DNA of 8,311 nucleotides from positions 1 through 8,311 of the forward strand of contig CACZOW010000257.1 of NCBI GenBank assembly GCA_902782885.1. The letters are read 5' to 3'. Position 1 is the first letter of the stretch, and each line of letters opens with the position of its first letter. Shown piece by piece: positions 1 through 7,156 of this stretch. This DNA comes from an uncultured Ruminococcus sp. (GTDB taxonomy: Bacteria > Bacillota > Clostridia > UBA1212 > UBA1255). Made by a program: the position numbers and the translations under genes. The notes beneath the pieces were generated by a model, which was given only the letters and a program-made list of their open reading frames with translations, ran no database searches and had not been told where the DNA came from.

Positions 1-1
1 A

Positions 2-1099
2 TTCGTACTGCCGACCACCAAGTCAGTCGTTGCCAACGACATCATCATCTTCGTGATGCTGATGCTGTTCTACCTGTTCATGACCATTTACTGCACGCCG
101 TATAACGCGCTGATCGCGGAACTGGGCGACACGCAGCAGCACCGGATCAACGTTTCCACATACATTTCGTTCACGTACATCGCGGGCTTCTCGGTGGCAA
201 CGTTCATGCCCAACCTGGCGGGTCTGCTTGAAGGCGCGGTGGGCAAAGAAAACTCCGTGCGTATTGCCATCGGCATCATGTGCGCGGTCGCGGCGGCGGC
301 AATGCTGATCCCGGCGTTTTATATCAAAGAACGCGATTATATTGACAGCAAGCCGGTCAAAACACCCGCGTTCAAATCGCTGATCGCCACGTTCAAGGAC
401 GGCCAGTTCCGCCGCTTCGTTTACAGCGACGTGATCTATTTCTTCGCCGTAACGCTGTTCCAGACCGGTCTGGCGGATTTCGAGACCAACCTGATGGGCA
501 TCGGCACGGACAAAACGTTCCTGCTCACCGTTCTGATGACCGTGGTCAGCCTGAGCCTGTATCCCGTGGTCAACCGCCTCGCGCCGAAACTGGGCAAGAA
601 AAACATCATTATCACCGGTTTCTTCGCGTATTCCGCGGTGTTCCTGATCACGGCGCTGTCTTCGGCGGCGAAGGTGGGACGCGTGCACATTTTCGGTATC
701 ATCGTCGCGGTGCTGGCCGGCATCCCGATGGCGATACTGGGCATTCTGCCGCAGGCGTGCGTTGCCGACGTATCCGAACTCAACACTCTCAAGACCGGCG
801 AAGACCGTTCCGGCATGTTCTTTGCGGCCCGCACTTTCGCCATGAAAATGGGCCAGGCGCTGTCGATGCTGATCTATACTTCCGTGACCGCTTCCAAGCT
901 TAAGAACGAAGCCGGCGAGACGGTGGTCGCCGCCTCCCAGTACCGGACCGTGGCGTACATTGCCACCGGCGCCTGCCTGATCGGCGCGCTCCTGTTCTTC
1001 CTGTATAAAGAGAAGATGATCATGAAGAAAATTGACGACCTGAAAGCGGAAAAAACACCTGCCGCTGAAGAGGCCGCCGAACCTGTCAGCGCGACCTGA
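2..1099 (+). CDS. GPH-family (MFS_2) sugar:cation symporter, 5' truncated by window edge
   Basis: This reading frame is open from base 2, so the visible 365 residues are the C-terminal part of a longer protein; the ATG at 53 is internal. About nine hydrophobic membrane segments can be counted, so roughly three N-terminal helices of the usual twelve lie outside the window. Two family signatures are visible. The N-half loop reads PYNALIAELGD followed by a QHR turn. The C-half loop reads ADVSELNTLKTGEDRSGMFF, followed by a helix with KMGQAL, matching the ADV..ewKTG.R.eG...F pattern of glycoside-pentoside-hexuronide:cation symporters. Such proteins import glycosides or sugars with Na+ or H+ across the cytoplasmic membrane; the substrate cannot be told from sequence. 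The protein ends in a Lys/Glu/Ala-rich cytoplasmic tail. The stop is 23 bases before nfo with no hairpin between them, so readthrough into nfo is likely. Family call firm, substrate unknown. Confidence 0.87.
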   Translation, partial: FVLPTTKSVVANDIIIFVMLMLFYLFMTIYCTPYNALIAELGDTQQHRINVSTYISFTYIAGFSVATFMPNLAGLLEGAVGKENSVRIAIGIMCAVAAAAMLIPAFYIKERDYIDSKPVKTPAFKSLIATFKDGQFRRFVYSDVIYFFAVTLFQTGLADFETNLMGIGTDKTFLLTVLMTVVSLSLYPVVNRLAPKLGKKNIIITGFFAYSAVFLITALSSAAKVGRVHIFGIIVAVLAGIPMAILGILPQACVADVSELNTLKTGEDRSGMFFAARTFAMKMGQALSMLIYTSVTASKLKNEAGETVVAASQYRTVAYIATGACLIGALLFFLYKEKMIMKKIDDLKAEKTPAAEEAAEPVSAT

Positions 1100-1122
1100 C
1101 CGATCCGGAAGAGGATATTAAG

Positions 1123-1953
1123 ATGCTCAATATCGGCTGCCATCTGTCAAATTCAAAAGGCTATATGAACATGTGCCGCGAAGCGGCGTCCATCGGGGCC
1201 AACACCTTCCAGTTCTTCACGCGGAATCCCCGCGGCGGGGCGGCGAAGGATATTGACCCTGCGGACGCTGCGGAAGCGCGGCAGTTCATGGCGGACAACG
1301 GCTTTGTGAAGATCCTTGCCCACGCGCCCTACACGCTGAACCCCTGCGCCGCCCGTCCGGAAGTGCGGGAGTTTACCGAGAACACGATGGCGGACGATCT
1401 TCGCCGCATGGAGTTTACCCCGGGCAATATGTATAATTTTCACCCGGGCAGCCATGTAGAACAGGGGATCGATGCCGGTATCGAGCTGATCACAGGCATG
1501 CTGAACCGCATCCTGCGGCCGGAGCAGTCGACGACGGTGCTGCTGGAGACGATGTCCGGCAAAGGCAGCGAAGTGGGCAGCCGCTTTGAGGAACTGCGCA
1601 GGATCATCGACGGCTGCGAACTGTCGGACAAACTGGGCGTGTGCCTGGATACGTGCCACGTGTTTGACGGCGGGTACGATATCGTCGGCGACCTCGACGG
1701 CGTGCTGGCGGAATTCGACCGTGTGATCGGACTGGAACGGCTCCGGGCGATCCATATCAACGATACCAAGAATCCGTTCGGCAGCCATAAAGACCGCCAC
1801 GAGAAGATCGGCGAAGGTTATATCGGGGTCGATGCGTTTTGCCGCATCGTGAACCATCCGGCGCTGAAAGGACTGCCGTTTTTCCTGGAAACACCCAATG
1901 AACTGGACGGCTACGGCCGCGAGATCGCGCTCCTGAGGAGCCTGTGCAAGTAA
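1123..1953 (+). CDS. nfo: Deoxyribonuclease IV (endonuclease IV, AP endonuclease)
   Basis: This 276-residue protein is the usual length for endonuclease IV, the zinc-dependent enzyme that cuts DNA 5' to abasic sites in base-excision repair. It is a single TIM barrel. All nine residues that bind the three metal ions in the family can be placed: H67 (LAHAPY), H107 (FHPGSH), E142 (LLETMSGKG), D176 and H179 (CLDTCHVFDGGYD), H211 (HINDTKNPFGS), D224 and H226 (HKDRHEKIGEG) and E256 (FLETPN). It is therefore expected to be active. The start is supported by a Shine-Dalgarno-like GGAAGAGG at 1107-1114, eight bases before the ATG. The gene follows the symporter by 23 bases and precedes pgeF by 10, so it looks like an internal operon gene. 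Nothing indicates a DNA-damage operator. Identification is firm. Confidence 0.97.
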   Translation: MLNIGCHLSNSKGYMNMCREAASIGANTFQFFTRNPRGGAAKDIDPADAAEARQFMADNGFVKILAHAPYTLNPCAARPEVREFTENTMADDLRRMEFTPGNMYNFHPGSHVEQGIDAGIELITGMLNRILRPEQSTTVLLETMSGKGSEVGSRFEELRRIIDGCELSDKLGVCLDTCHVFDGGYDIVGDLDGVLAEFDRVIGLERLRAIHINDTKNPFGSHKDRHEKIGEGYIGVDAFCRIVNHPALKGLPFFLETPNELDGYGREIALLRSLCK

Positions 1954-1963
1954 GACCTGAAAG

Positions 1964-2806
1964 ATGATAATCTACGGTTTTTTCAATGACAGCCGCGTGA
2001 CGGCGGGATTTTCGGAGCGTTCCGGGGGCGTATCGCCAAAACCTGTGAACGCTCTCAATCTCAGTTTCACCCGCGAACCGGAAAGCCGGGACAACGTGCT
2101 GGAGAATCACCGTATTGCCGCAGCACAGCTGGGCGTGCCGCTCGAGTCGGTCACCCGCATGCCGCAGCTGCACGGCGCCAATATCCTGCGCGTCACACAG
2201 GAACTGCGCGGCTGCGGCGTGACAAAACCTTTTCCTCCGGAAGCGGCGGGAGGCTTTGACGGGCTGATCACGAACGAACCCGGGATCACGCTTTCTACCA
2301 CCCACGCGGACTGTACGCCGGTGCTGATGTGGGACCCGGTGAAGTGCGCCGCGGCGGCCGTGCATTCGGGCTGGAAAGGCACATGCCTAAAGATCGCCGC
2401 CCGGGCGGTGGAACGCATGCACGAAGAGTTCGGTTCGGATCCCGCAGATATCAAGGCGGTCATTGGCCCCGCGATCTCAAAAAACCGTTTTGAAGTGCGT
2501 GCGGACGTGCTCGGCGAATTCCGAAAAGTGTTCAGGGATTCTGATGCCTTCGAAACGCTTACCGACGGCCCCTGCGGCGACGCCGGCGATCCCAAATGGC
2601 ACGTGGATATGCGCGGCTTTGTGAAGCTTGCCCTGCGCGAGGCAGGAGTGACGGAAGCCAATATTTTTGACGACGCACTGTGCACCTATACGCTGGAAGA
2701 CCGCTTCTTCTCCCACCGCCGCGACGGCGCGCGTTCGGGGGCAATGGCCTCGTTCATTTACATCCGGCCCGACGGGGACAATGGCTCACGGGGTGCCCGA
2801 ACATGA
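1964..2806 (+). CDS. pgeF: YfiH/PgeF family (Cu-oxidase_4, LACC1-like) purine nucleoside-processing enzyme
   Basis: This 280-residue protein belongs to the YfiH/DUF152 family, long annotated as polyphenol oxidase or laccase. Members were later linked to purine nucleoside phosphorolysis and deamination (LACC1-like), and PgeF in E. coli to peptidoglycan editing. The metal/active-site triad is present: H70 in QLHG, C117 in THADCTPVL and H134 in AVHSGWKGT. Other family marks are the N-terminal GFSERSGGVS, GFDGLIT before the Cys motif, IGPAI, and the C-terminal FFSHRRDG with SGAMASFI. The ATG at 1964 has no good ribosome-binding site, and only 10 bases separate it from the nfo stop, so translation probably depends on coupling. 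The last 15 or so residues beyond the conserved core form a Gly/Arg/Asp-rich tail that ends in an ATGA overlap with the next gene. Family is firm; the physiological substrate in this organism is not. Confidence 0.93.
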   Translation: MIIYGFFNDSRVTAGFSERSGGVSPKPVNALNLSFTREPESRDNVLENHRIAAAQLGVPLESVTRMPQLHGANILRVTQELRGCGVTKPFPPEAAGGFDGLITNEPGITLSTTHADCTPVLMWDPVKCAAAAVHSGWKGTCLKIAARAVERMHEEFGSDPADIKAVIGPAISKNRFEVRADVLGEFRKVFRDSDAFETLTDGPCGDAGDPKWHVDMRGFVKLALREAGVTEANIFDDALCTYTLEDRFFSHRRDGARSGAMASFIYIRPDGDNGSRGART

Positions 2807-4494
2807 GAAGGATCCGCACCGCCCGGTACGCGGGCATATTACTTGCGGTCCTGCTGCTCCCCGCGCTGCTTGCCGGGTGCTTTAACGACTACGTGCAGCC
2901 CCGCAGCTCCGTTGTCCCGGAAATACCTGAGACGACGCCCGCACCCACGCCGGAGGCCGTTTCCACCGGCGGCACGCTGACCGTGGCGGTGCAGGGGAGC
3001 CCCGCCGGCTTCAATCCGCTCACCACCGTCAATGAAGATCTGATATATTATTCCGCGTTCGCGTACGAACCGCTCGTTGCCCTGGGCAATTCCATGACGC
3101 CGGAAGGAGTATTGGCCACGGACTGGAGTTCACCGGACGGGGTCAATTGGACCGTTTATCTCCGGCAGGACGTGCGGTTCAGCGACGGAACGCAGTTGAC
3201 CGCGCGCGATGTGGCGGCAACGGTGGAAGCGCTCCGGAACACCGAAAGCGTGTATTCCGAGTGCGTGGCGGGAATCGACGCCTGCACACCCGAGGAAAAT
3301 ACCGTTAAATTCCGCCTGAAGACCGCGGACGGCCTGTTCCCCTGGAAGCTGTTTTTCCCGATCCTGAAGTCCGGGGAGACCTCCGGCGCGTTCCCCGCGG
3401 GCACCGGCCCGTTCCGTCTGGAGTCCGCCGGGAAAAGTGAGCTCAGATATGTGCGCAGCGAGAACTTCCGCGGGAACGCGGCTGCTATTGACGCCGTAGT
3501 GCTGAAGTTTTTTGAATCGGCGGCGGAAAAGGCGTTGTCCGGCTGCGACCTGATCCTGCTCTCCGGCGACGCGGCGGTCAAGTACAGTTCACAGCTGGGG
3601 TATTCGACGCGCCAGTTCGACGGCAATTCACTGATCTGCATCATTCCGTACATGTACACCGGCAGGAAAGTGGAATACCAGGTCAGCGACAAACAGAAGA
3701 TCACTCAGCTGGCCACCAAACGCGCCGAAGCGCTCGACCTGAACATGCGCCGCGTGCTGGAGTGCGCCCTTGACCGGGAACGGGTGATCGAGCGCACGGT
3801 CTCCGGCAAAGGCAAGGCATACGACTGGCCCGGACTGGACAACACGCTGTTCCGCAAGCACGTGGAACTGCCGGTCTTTGCGGACGACCTGGTCGAAAAG
3901 CTTCTCAAACGGGAGGGGTATACCCACGAAGGCGGCAACACCGCCTGGTACAAGGCGGACGACACCGATAAAAAGAAGCCGCTCACGTTCAATTTTATCG
4001 TTGACAGCGGAGACGTGGAACTTATCCAGGCCTGCGACAGTGTGGTCAGCCGGCTCAAGGCGATCGGAATAAAAAGCGTCGTGGACGTGGCGGCGGGCGG
4101 TGAACTGACGGCGAAATTCCTGTCCGGAGAATACGACTATACTTTTATGCGGCTCAACACGGGCCTGGCGCCGGATCTGCGCCGCGTATTTGCAAACGGC
4201 AGCATTTTTGATTATAATGGCTTCGATACCGAGGCGCTGCGGAGCCGCGTGAACGCGCTCTCGCGCACGTGGCGTCAACAGGGCACAGGCACGGATTCCT
4301 GCGTGATCTTTGCGGAATCGTTCAGCGCCGGATTGAACGACCTTTATAACGCGCTGGAGCAGGAGCTGCCGTTTATCGGACTGTACGTGCGCCGCAGCAG
4401 CCTGCTGTATTCCGCGCGGCTGGTCATCAGCGAAGCCGCGGGCACTGAAGCGTGGAACGTATTCCCGGATCCCGCTTCGTGGTATCTGGTATGA
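2803..4494 (+). CDS. Family 5 extracellular solute-binding lipoprotein (peptide/oligopeptide type)
   Basis: This 563-residue protein is a cell-surface binding lipoprotein of an ABC importer, SBP_bac_5 (OppA/DppA-like). The start at 2803 is chosen because it gives a textbook lipoprotein signal: Arg-rich n-region, hydrophobic stretch at residues 10-23, and lipobox LLAGC with the lipidated Cys at 26. It also forms an ATGA overlap with the pgeF stop. The same frame is open further upstream, to an ATG at 2680, but that would bury the signal peptide. After the Cys comes a Pro/Thr-rich linker to about residue 45, then the binding domain. Marks are GGTLTVAVQGSP, FNPLTT, YEPLV, and YLRQDVRFSDGTQLTARDV, the family's usual 'F.DG..ltA.DV' motif. 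No OppB/C permease or OppD/F ATPase is present in the window, so its transporter partners are elsewhere or absent. Ligand unknown; peptides or nickel-type chelates are typical of the family. Confidence 0.9.
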   Translation: MRRIRTARYAGILLAVLLLPALLAGCFNDYVQPRSSVVPEIPETTPAPTPEAVSTGGTLTVAVQGSPAGFNPLTTVNEDLIYYSAFAYEPLVALGNSMTPEGVLATDWSSPDGVNWTVYLRQDVRFSDGTQLTARDVAATVEALRNTESVYSECVAGIDACTPEENTVKFRLKTADGLFPWKLFFPILKSGETSGAFPAGTGPFRLESAGKSELRYVRSENFRGNAAAIDAVVLKFFESAAEKALSGCDLILLSGDAAVKYSSQLGYSTRQFDGNSLICIIPYMYTGRKVEYQVSDKQKITQLATKRAEALDLNMRRVLECALDRERVIERTVSGKGKAYDWPGLDNTLFRKHVELPVFADDLVEKLLKREGYTHEGGNTAWYKADDTDKKKPLTFNFIVDSGDVELIQACDSVVSRLKAIGIKSVVDVAAGGELTAKFLSGEYDYTFMRLNTGLAPDLRRVFANGSIFDYNGFDTEALRSRVNALSRTWRQQGTGTDSCVIFAESFSAGLNDLYNALEQELPFIGLYVRRSSLLYSARLVISEAAGTEAWNVFPDPASWYLV

Positions 4495-4500
4495 TCCGGC

Positions 4501-4506
4501 GGAAGG
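4501..4506 (+). promoter_or_regulatory. Ribosome-binding site deciding the lspA start
   Basis: GGAAGG lies eight bases before the ATG at 4515, an ideal spacing. It favours that start over the in-frame ATG at 4491, which overlaps the upstream stop as ATGA, and over one at 4452 inside the previous gene. Neither of those has a comparable site. Confidence 0.7.
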
Positions 4507-4514
4507 ATGGGACA

Positions 4515-5216
4515 ATGGCCGAAAAAACCACCGGCACCGCGACCGGTCAACGCGGCAATAAATTTGTATACACGCTGATCATCGACATATTGCTGTTCGT
4601 GGGGATCGGGGCGATCATTATAGGCGTTGACCAGCTCACCAAACAGCTGGTGTATAAAAACATATCCTACGGGTCTTCAAAGGTGCTGATACCGCGGCTG
4701 CTGGAATTGTCCCACGTGCACAACACCGGCGCCGCCTGGGGCATGCTGAGCGAGCATACGGGCGCGCTTTCGGCGGTGACGCTGGTCGCCTGCGCCCTGC
4801 TGGCGTTTCTGCTGTTCCAGAGCCGGAAAATGAGCTTCAAGATATCGCTGATGCTGGTGATCGGCGGCGCGATCGGCAATCTTATCGACCGCATTTCGCG
4901 CGGCTACGTGATCGATTTTATCCGCGTCTGGATATTCAAATACGAGTTTCCGAATTTCAACGTTGCCGATTCGTGCATCACTATAGGCTGCGTTATGATG
5001 ATCGTGGCGGTGCTGCTCTCGGGGCGCAAAGAAGGGGACACGCTGTTCTTCCCGGGCTCGCCCGCGGGACGTTTGCTGGGTTCCGGCAGAAAAAAGACGG
5101 AAGAGCACGCTGTAATTGACCACAGCGCCGTCGAGGGCGCGGCGGAGGCGCCGGAGGCGATCGAAAGCACCGTGAATGAGGCCGCAGGCGGCAATGATGC
5201 GGACGGCGATGATTGA
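4515..5216 (+). CDS. lspA: Lipoprotein signal peptidase (signal peptidase II)
   Basis: This polytopic membrane aspartyl protease cleaves prolipoprotein signal peptides before the lipidated Cys. From the ATG at 4515 it has 233 residues, against about 150-170 for typical LspA. Conserved blocks are in order: VDQLTK (38-43) at the end of the first helix, HNTGAAWGM (69-77), IGNLIDRISRGYVIDF (120-135) and FNVADSCITIG (148-158). The catalytic aspartates are D125 in NLIDR and D152 in NVADS. Four hydrophobic helices are visible, at about 21-38, 84-101, 110-124 and 155-168. The extra length comes from about 15-20 polar residues at the N-terminus and a tail of about 60 residues after residue 170. That tail starts basic (GRK, GSGRKKT) and then becomes rich in Glu, Asp and Ala. 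The upstream neighbour encodes a lipoprotein that would be a substrate, and the rRNA pseudouridine synthase downstream overlaps it, the lspA-rluD order known from Bacillota. Identification firm; start likely. Confidence 0.95.
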   Translation: MAEKTTGTATGQRGNKFVYTLIIDILLFVGIGAIIIGVDQLTKQLVYKNISYGSSKVLIPRLLELSHVHNTGAAWGMLSEHTGALSAVTLVACALLAFLLFQSRKMSFKISLMLVIGGAIGNLIDRISRGYVIDFIRVWIFKYEFPNFNVADSCITIGCVMMIVAVLLSGRKEGDTLFFPGSPAGRLLGSGRKKTEEHAVIDHSAVEGAAEAPEAIESTVNEAAGGNDADGDD

Positions 5217-6171
5217 CGACGAATGCATGATACTGAGCGCCGCCGCGGTAAGCGACGCTAAACGGCTGGATTCGCTTTTGCCGGAATTGTTCCCGGAAGC
5301 GATCGCAAGCCGCAGCCGGGCGCAGAAACTGATCGAAGACGGCGCGGTGCTGGTGGACGGGAGCCCTGCCAAAGCGCGCACGGCCGTAAAAGCGGGCGCC
5401 GAGGTGACGGTGGAACTGCCGCCTGCCGAAAACTACGACGCCGTGCCTGAAAACATACCGCTCGACGTGGTGTACGAAGACGAAGATATTATCGTCGTCA
5501 ACAAGCCCCGTGGCATGGTGGTGCATCCCGCGGCGGGCAATCCTTCCGGCACGCTGGTAAACGCGCTTCTGTACCACTGCACGGACCTCTCGGAGATCGG
5601 CGGCGTGGTGCGGCCCGGGATCGTGCACCGGATCGACAAAGACACCACCGGGCTGATCGCGGCGGCCAAAAACGACCGCGCGCATCTGGCGCTGGCGGAA
5701 CAGCTGAAGACGCGGACCATGCACCGGATCTATATGGCGGTGGCGGAAGGCCTGGTGCGCCCGGAAACGGGAGAGATAAACGCGCCCATCGGCCGTTCGC
5801 CCAAAGACCGCAAAAAAATGGCGGTGGTGAAAGGCGGCCGCGAGGCGCTGACGCGCTACACTGTGCTGTGTGAAAATGCCGACAGCCGCACGTCGCTTTT
5901 GCGTCTCAGCCTGGACACCGGGCGCACGCACCAGATCAGAGTGCATCTGAGGTATATCGGCCACCCGGTCGCCGGAGATCCCGTGTACGGCCTGCGCAAC
6001 ACGCGCGGCATGACGGGGCAGGCGCTCCACGCGGGGAAACTGATATTGACCCATCCGCGCACCGGAGCGGTGATGAGCTTCTGTTGTCCGCCGCCCGCCG
6101 ATCTCGAGGCGCTGCTGGAACGTACCGGGCTGAAGCCGGGAGAAGGGAAGTTTTACGATGAGATTGGTTAG
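5209..6171 (+). CDS. rluD: RluD-type large-subunit rRNA pseudouridine synthase
   Basis: This protein isomerises specific uridines in 23S rRNA to pseudouridine. From the ATG at 5209 it has 320 residues, close to the family norm. An N-terminal S4 RNA-binding domain comes first (RLDSLLPELFP, SRSRAQKLIEDGAVLVDG). The catalytic domain follows, with VYEDEDIIVVNKPRGMVVHPAAGN, then HRIDKDTTGL containing the catalytic Asp (residue 143 in this numbering), then GRTHQIRVHL and GDPVYG. The order and wording match E. coli RluD closely, so modification of the helix 69 uridines is the best guess, though the local sites may differ. The start is uncertain: in-frame ATGs at 5176, 5209 and 5227 are all possible and none has a strong ribosome-binding site. 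The one at 5209 overlaps the lspA stop by eight bases, which suggests translational coupling. The 3' end overlaps the glycosyltransferase gene by 14 bases. Confidence 0.93.
   Translation: MIDDECMILSAAAVSDAKRLDSLLPELFPEAIASRSRAQKLIEDGAVLVDGSPAKARTAVKAGAEVTVELPPAENYDAVPENIPLDVVYEDEDIIVVNKPRGMVVHPAAGNPSGTLVNALLYHCTDLSEIGGVVRPGIVHRIDKDTTGLIAAAKNDRAHLALAEQLKTRTMHRIYMAVAEGLVRPETGEINAPIGRSPKDRKKMAVVKGGREALTRYTVLCENADSRTSLLRLSLDTGRTHQIRVHLRYIGHPVAGDPVYGLRNTRGMTGQALHAGKLILTHPRTGAVMSFCCPPPADLEALLERTGLKPGEGKFYDEIG
6141..6150 (+). promoter_or_regulatory. Ribosome-binding site of the glycosyltransferase gene, inside rluD
   Basis: AGAAGGGAAG lies seven bases before the ATG at 6158 and is itself coding sequence for the last residues of the RluD-type protein. 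It is one of the better ribosome-binding sites in the operon, so the glycosyltransferase may be translated independently of coupling. Confidence 0.6.
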
Positions 6172-7156
6172 TATAATCGTACCGTGCTACAACGAGGAAA
6201 AAGCGCTGCCGCTGTTCTATCCGGCGATCCGGGACGTGGCGGAGGAGTGCCGCGCGCGGGACTGCGAATTCGAGTTTATTTTTGTAGACGACGGATCATC
6301 GGACAACACTCTGGGCGTCATCAAAGAGCTGCTCGCCGGCGATGACCGCGTAAAATATGTTTCGTTCTCACGCAATTTCGGCAAGGAGGCGGCAATGTTT
6401 GCCGGCCTTGAGGCGGCGCGCGGGTCAATGGTGGCCATCATGGACGCCGACCTTCAGGATCCGCCTTCGCTGATACCTGAGATGATCCGCATCCTCGACG
6501 AAGAACCGTACGACTGCGTGGGTTCACGCCGCGTCACCCGCAAGGGCGAACCTAAGATCCGGTCGCTTTTTGCCCGGATGTTCTACAAAATAATGCGCAA
6601 AATGAGTAAAACGGAGATCGTTGACGGCGCCCGGGACTTCCGCCTGATGAAGCGCCCGATGGTGGACGCCATACTTAACATGCGAGAGTACAACCGTTTC
6701 TCGAAAGGCATTTTCAGCTGGGTGGGCTTCCGCACCAAATGGCTGGAATACGAAAATATCGAACGCGCTGCGGGGGAGACCAAATGGTCGTTCCGCAAGC
6801 TGCTGTTTTATTCGATCGACGGCATGGTGGCGTTTTCCACGACGCCGCTCGCGGTCTCTTCAGTGCTGGGACTGGTATTCTGCCTGATATCGTTCATCGC
6901 GCTGATCATCGTATTCGTGCGTCAGCTGATCTGGCACAACTCCGTCGGCGGCTGGGCAAGCGCAATGTGCATAATATTCTTCCTGAGCGGCATCCAGCTG
7001 TTCTGTATCGGGATACTGGGTCAATACCTCTCAAAAACGTATATGGAGGTCAAGAAGCGCCCCATCTACGTCGTGGGGGAGAGCAACGTCGGCGAGCAGG
7101 CCGGCAATATCTCCGGCGAGCATGCCTCCGCGGAACGCGGCGGGAAAAACGTCTGA
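6158..7156 (+). CDS. Family 2 glycosyltransferase, polyprenyl-phosphate type (CsbB/GtrB/DPM1-like), membrane anchored
   Basis: This 332-residue protein has a cytoplasmic GT-A domain followed by two membrane helices at about 228-256 and 264-292. That is the layout of enzymes that transfer a nucleotide-activated sugar to undecaprenyl phosphate (GtrB, CsbB, YkcC, YkoT). Visible marks are SIIVPCYNEE (5-14), VDDGSSD (43-49), FSRNFGKEAA (70-79), the metal-binding MDADLQD (95-101), DFRLM (160-164), NRFSKG (179-184) and GETKW (206-210). The conserved part ends near KKRPIYVVGE; the last 25 residues are a Gly/Glu/Ala-rich tail that lies antisense to the convergent gene. No GtrA-like flippase or GT-C acceptor transferase is in the window, so the sugar and the final acceptor (teichoic acid, glycan or lipid) cannot be named. 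It overlaps rluD by 14 bases and is the last gene of the + strand run. Confidence 0.92.
   Translation: MRLVSIIVPCYNEEKALPLFYPAIRDVAEECRARDCEFEFIFVDDGSSDNTLGVIKELLAGDDRVKYVSFSRNFGKEAAMFAGLEAARGSMVAIMDADLQDPPSLIPEMIRILDEEPYDCVGSRRVTRKGEPKIRSLFARMFYKIMRKMSKTEIVDGARDFRLMKRPMVDAILNMREYNRFSKGIFSWVGFRTKWLEYENIERAAGETKWSFRKLLFYSIDGMVAFSTTPLAVSSVLGLVFCLISFIALIIVFVRQLIWHNSVGGWASAMCIIFFLSGIQLFCIGILGQYLSKTYMEVKKRPIYVVGESNVGEQAGNISGEHASAERGGKNV
7031..7156. other. Tail-to-tail coding overlap of two convergent genes
   Basis: The last 126 bases of the + strand glycosyltransferase gene, stop included, are also the last 126 bases of the - strand pseudouridine synthase frame, stop included. No terminator hairpin separates them. 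The + strand frame carries the family-conserved end of the glycosyltransferase (KKRPIYVV, about 7050-7080). The - strand frame carries the last residues of the synthase domain near 7130-7156 and then a 32-residue extension with no recognised family match. Confidence 0.75.

Noticed and set aside
2465..2500. PgeF lacks the two Cys residues found after GPxIGP in some family members (N174 and R175 here)
   Set aside because: This position varies in the family, and as I recall E. coli YfiH also lacks them. The His-Cys-His site (H70, C117, H134) is intact, so loss of activity is not indicated.
2680..2802. A longer N-terminus for the solute-binding lipoprotein starting at 2680
   Set aside because: It would place about 41 residues ahead of a clear lipoprotein signal peptide and lie wholly inside pgeF. 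The ATG at 2803 gives a normal signal peptide and an ATGA junction.
3628..4515. A 295-codon - strand open frame antisense to the binding protein gene
   Set aside because: Low-complexity composition, no motif, and complete overlap with a well-supported gene; same GC artefact. The same holds for the other - strand frames at 23-688, 1153-1857 and 1757-2365.
4993..6054. A 353-codon open frame on the - strand antisense to lspA and rluD
   Set aside because: It is Arg/His/Gln-rich without recognisable motifs and lies across two genes with full family motifs. High GC at third codon positions creates such mirror frames.
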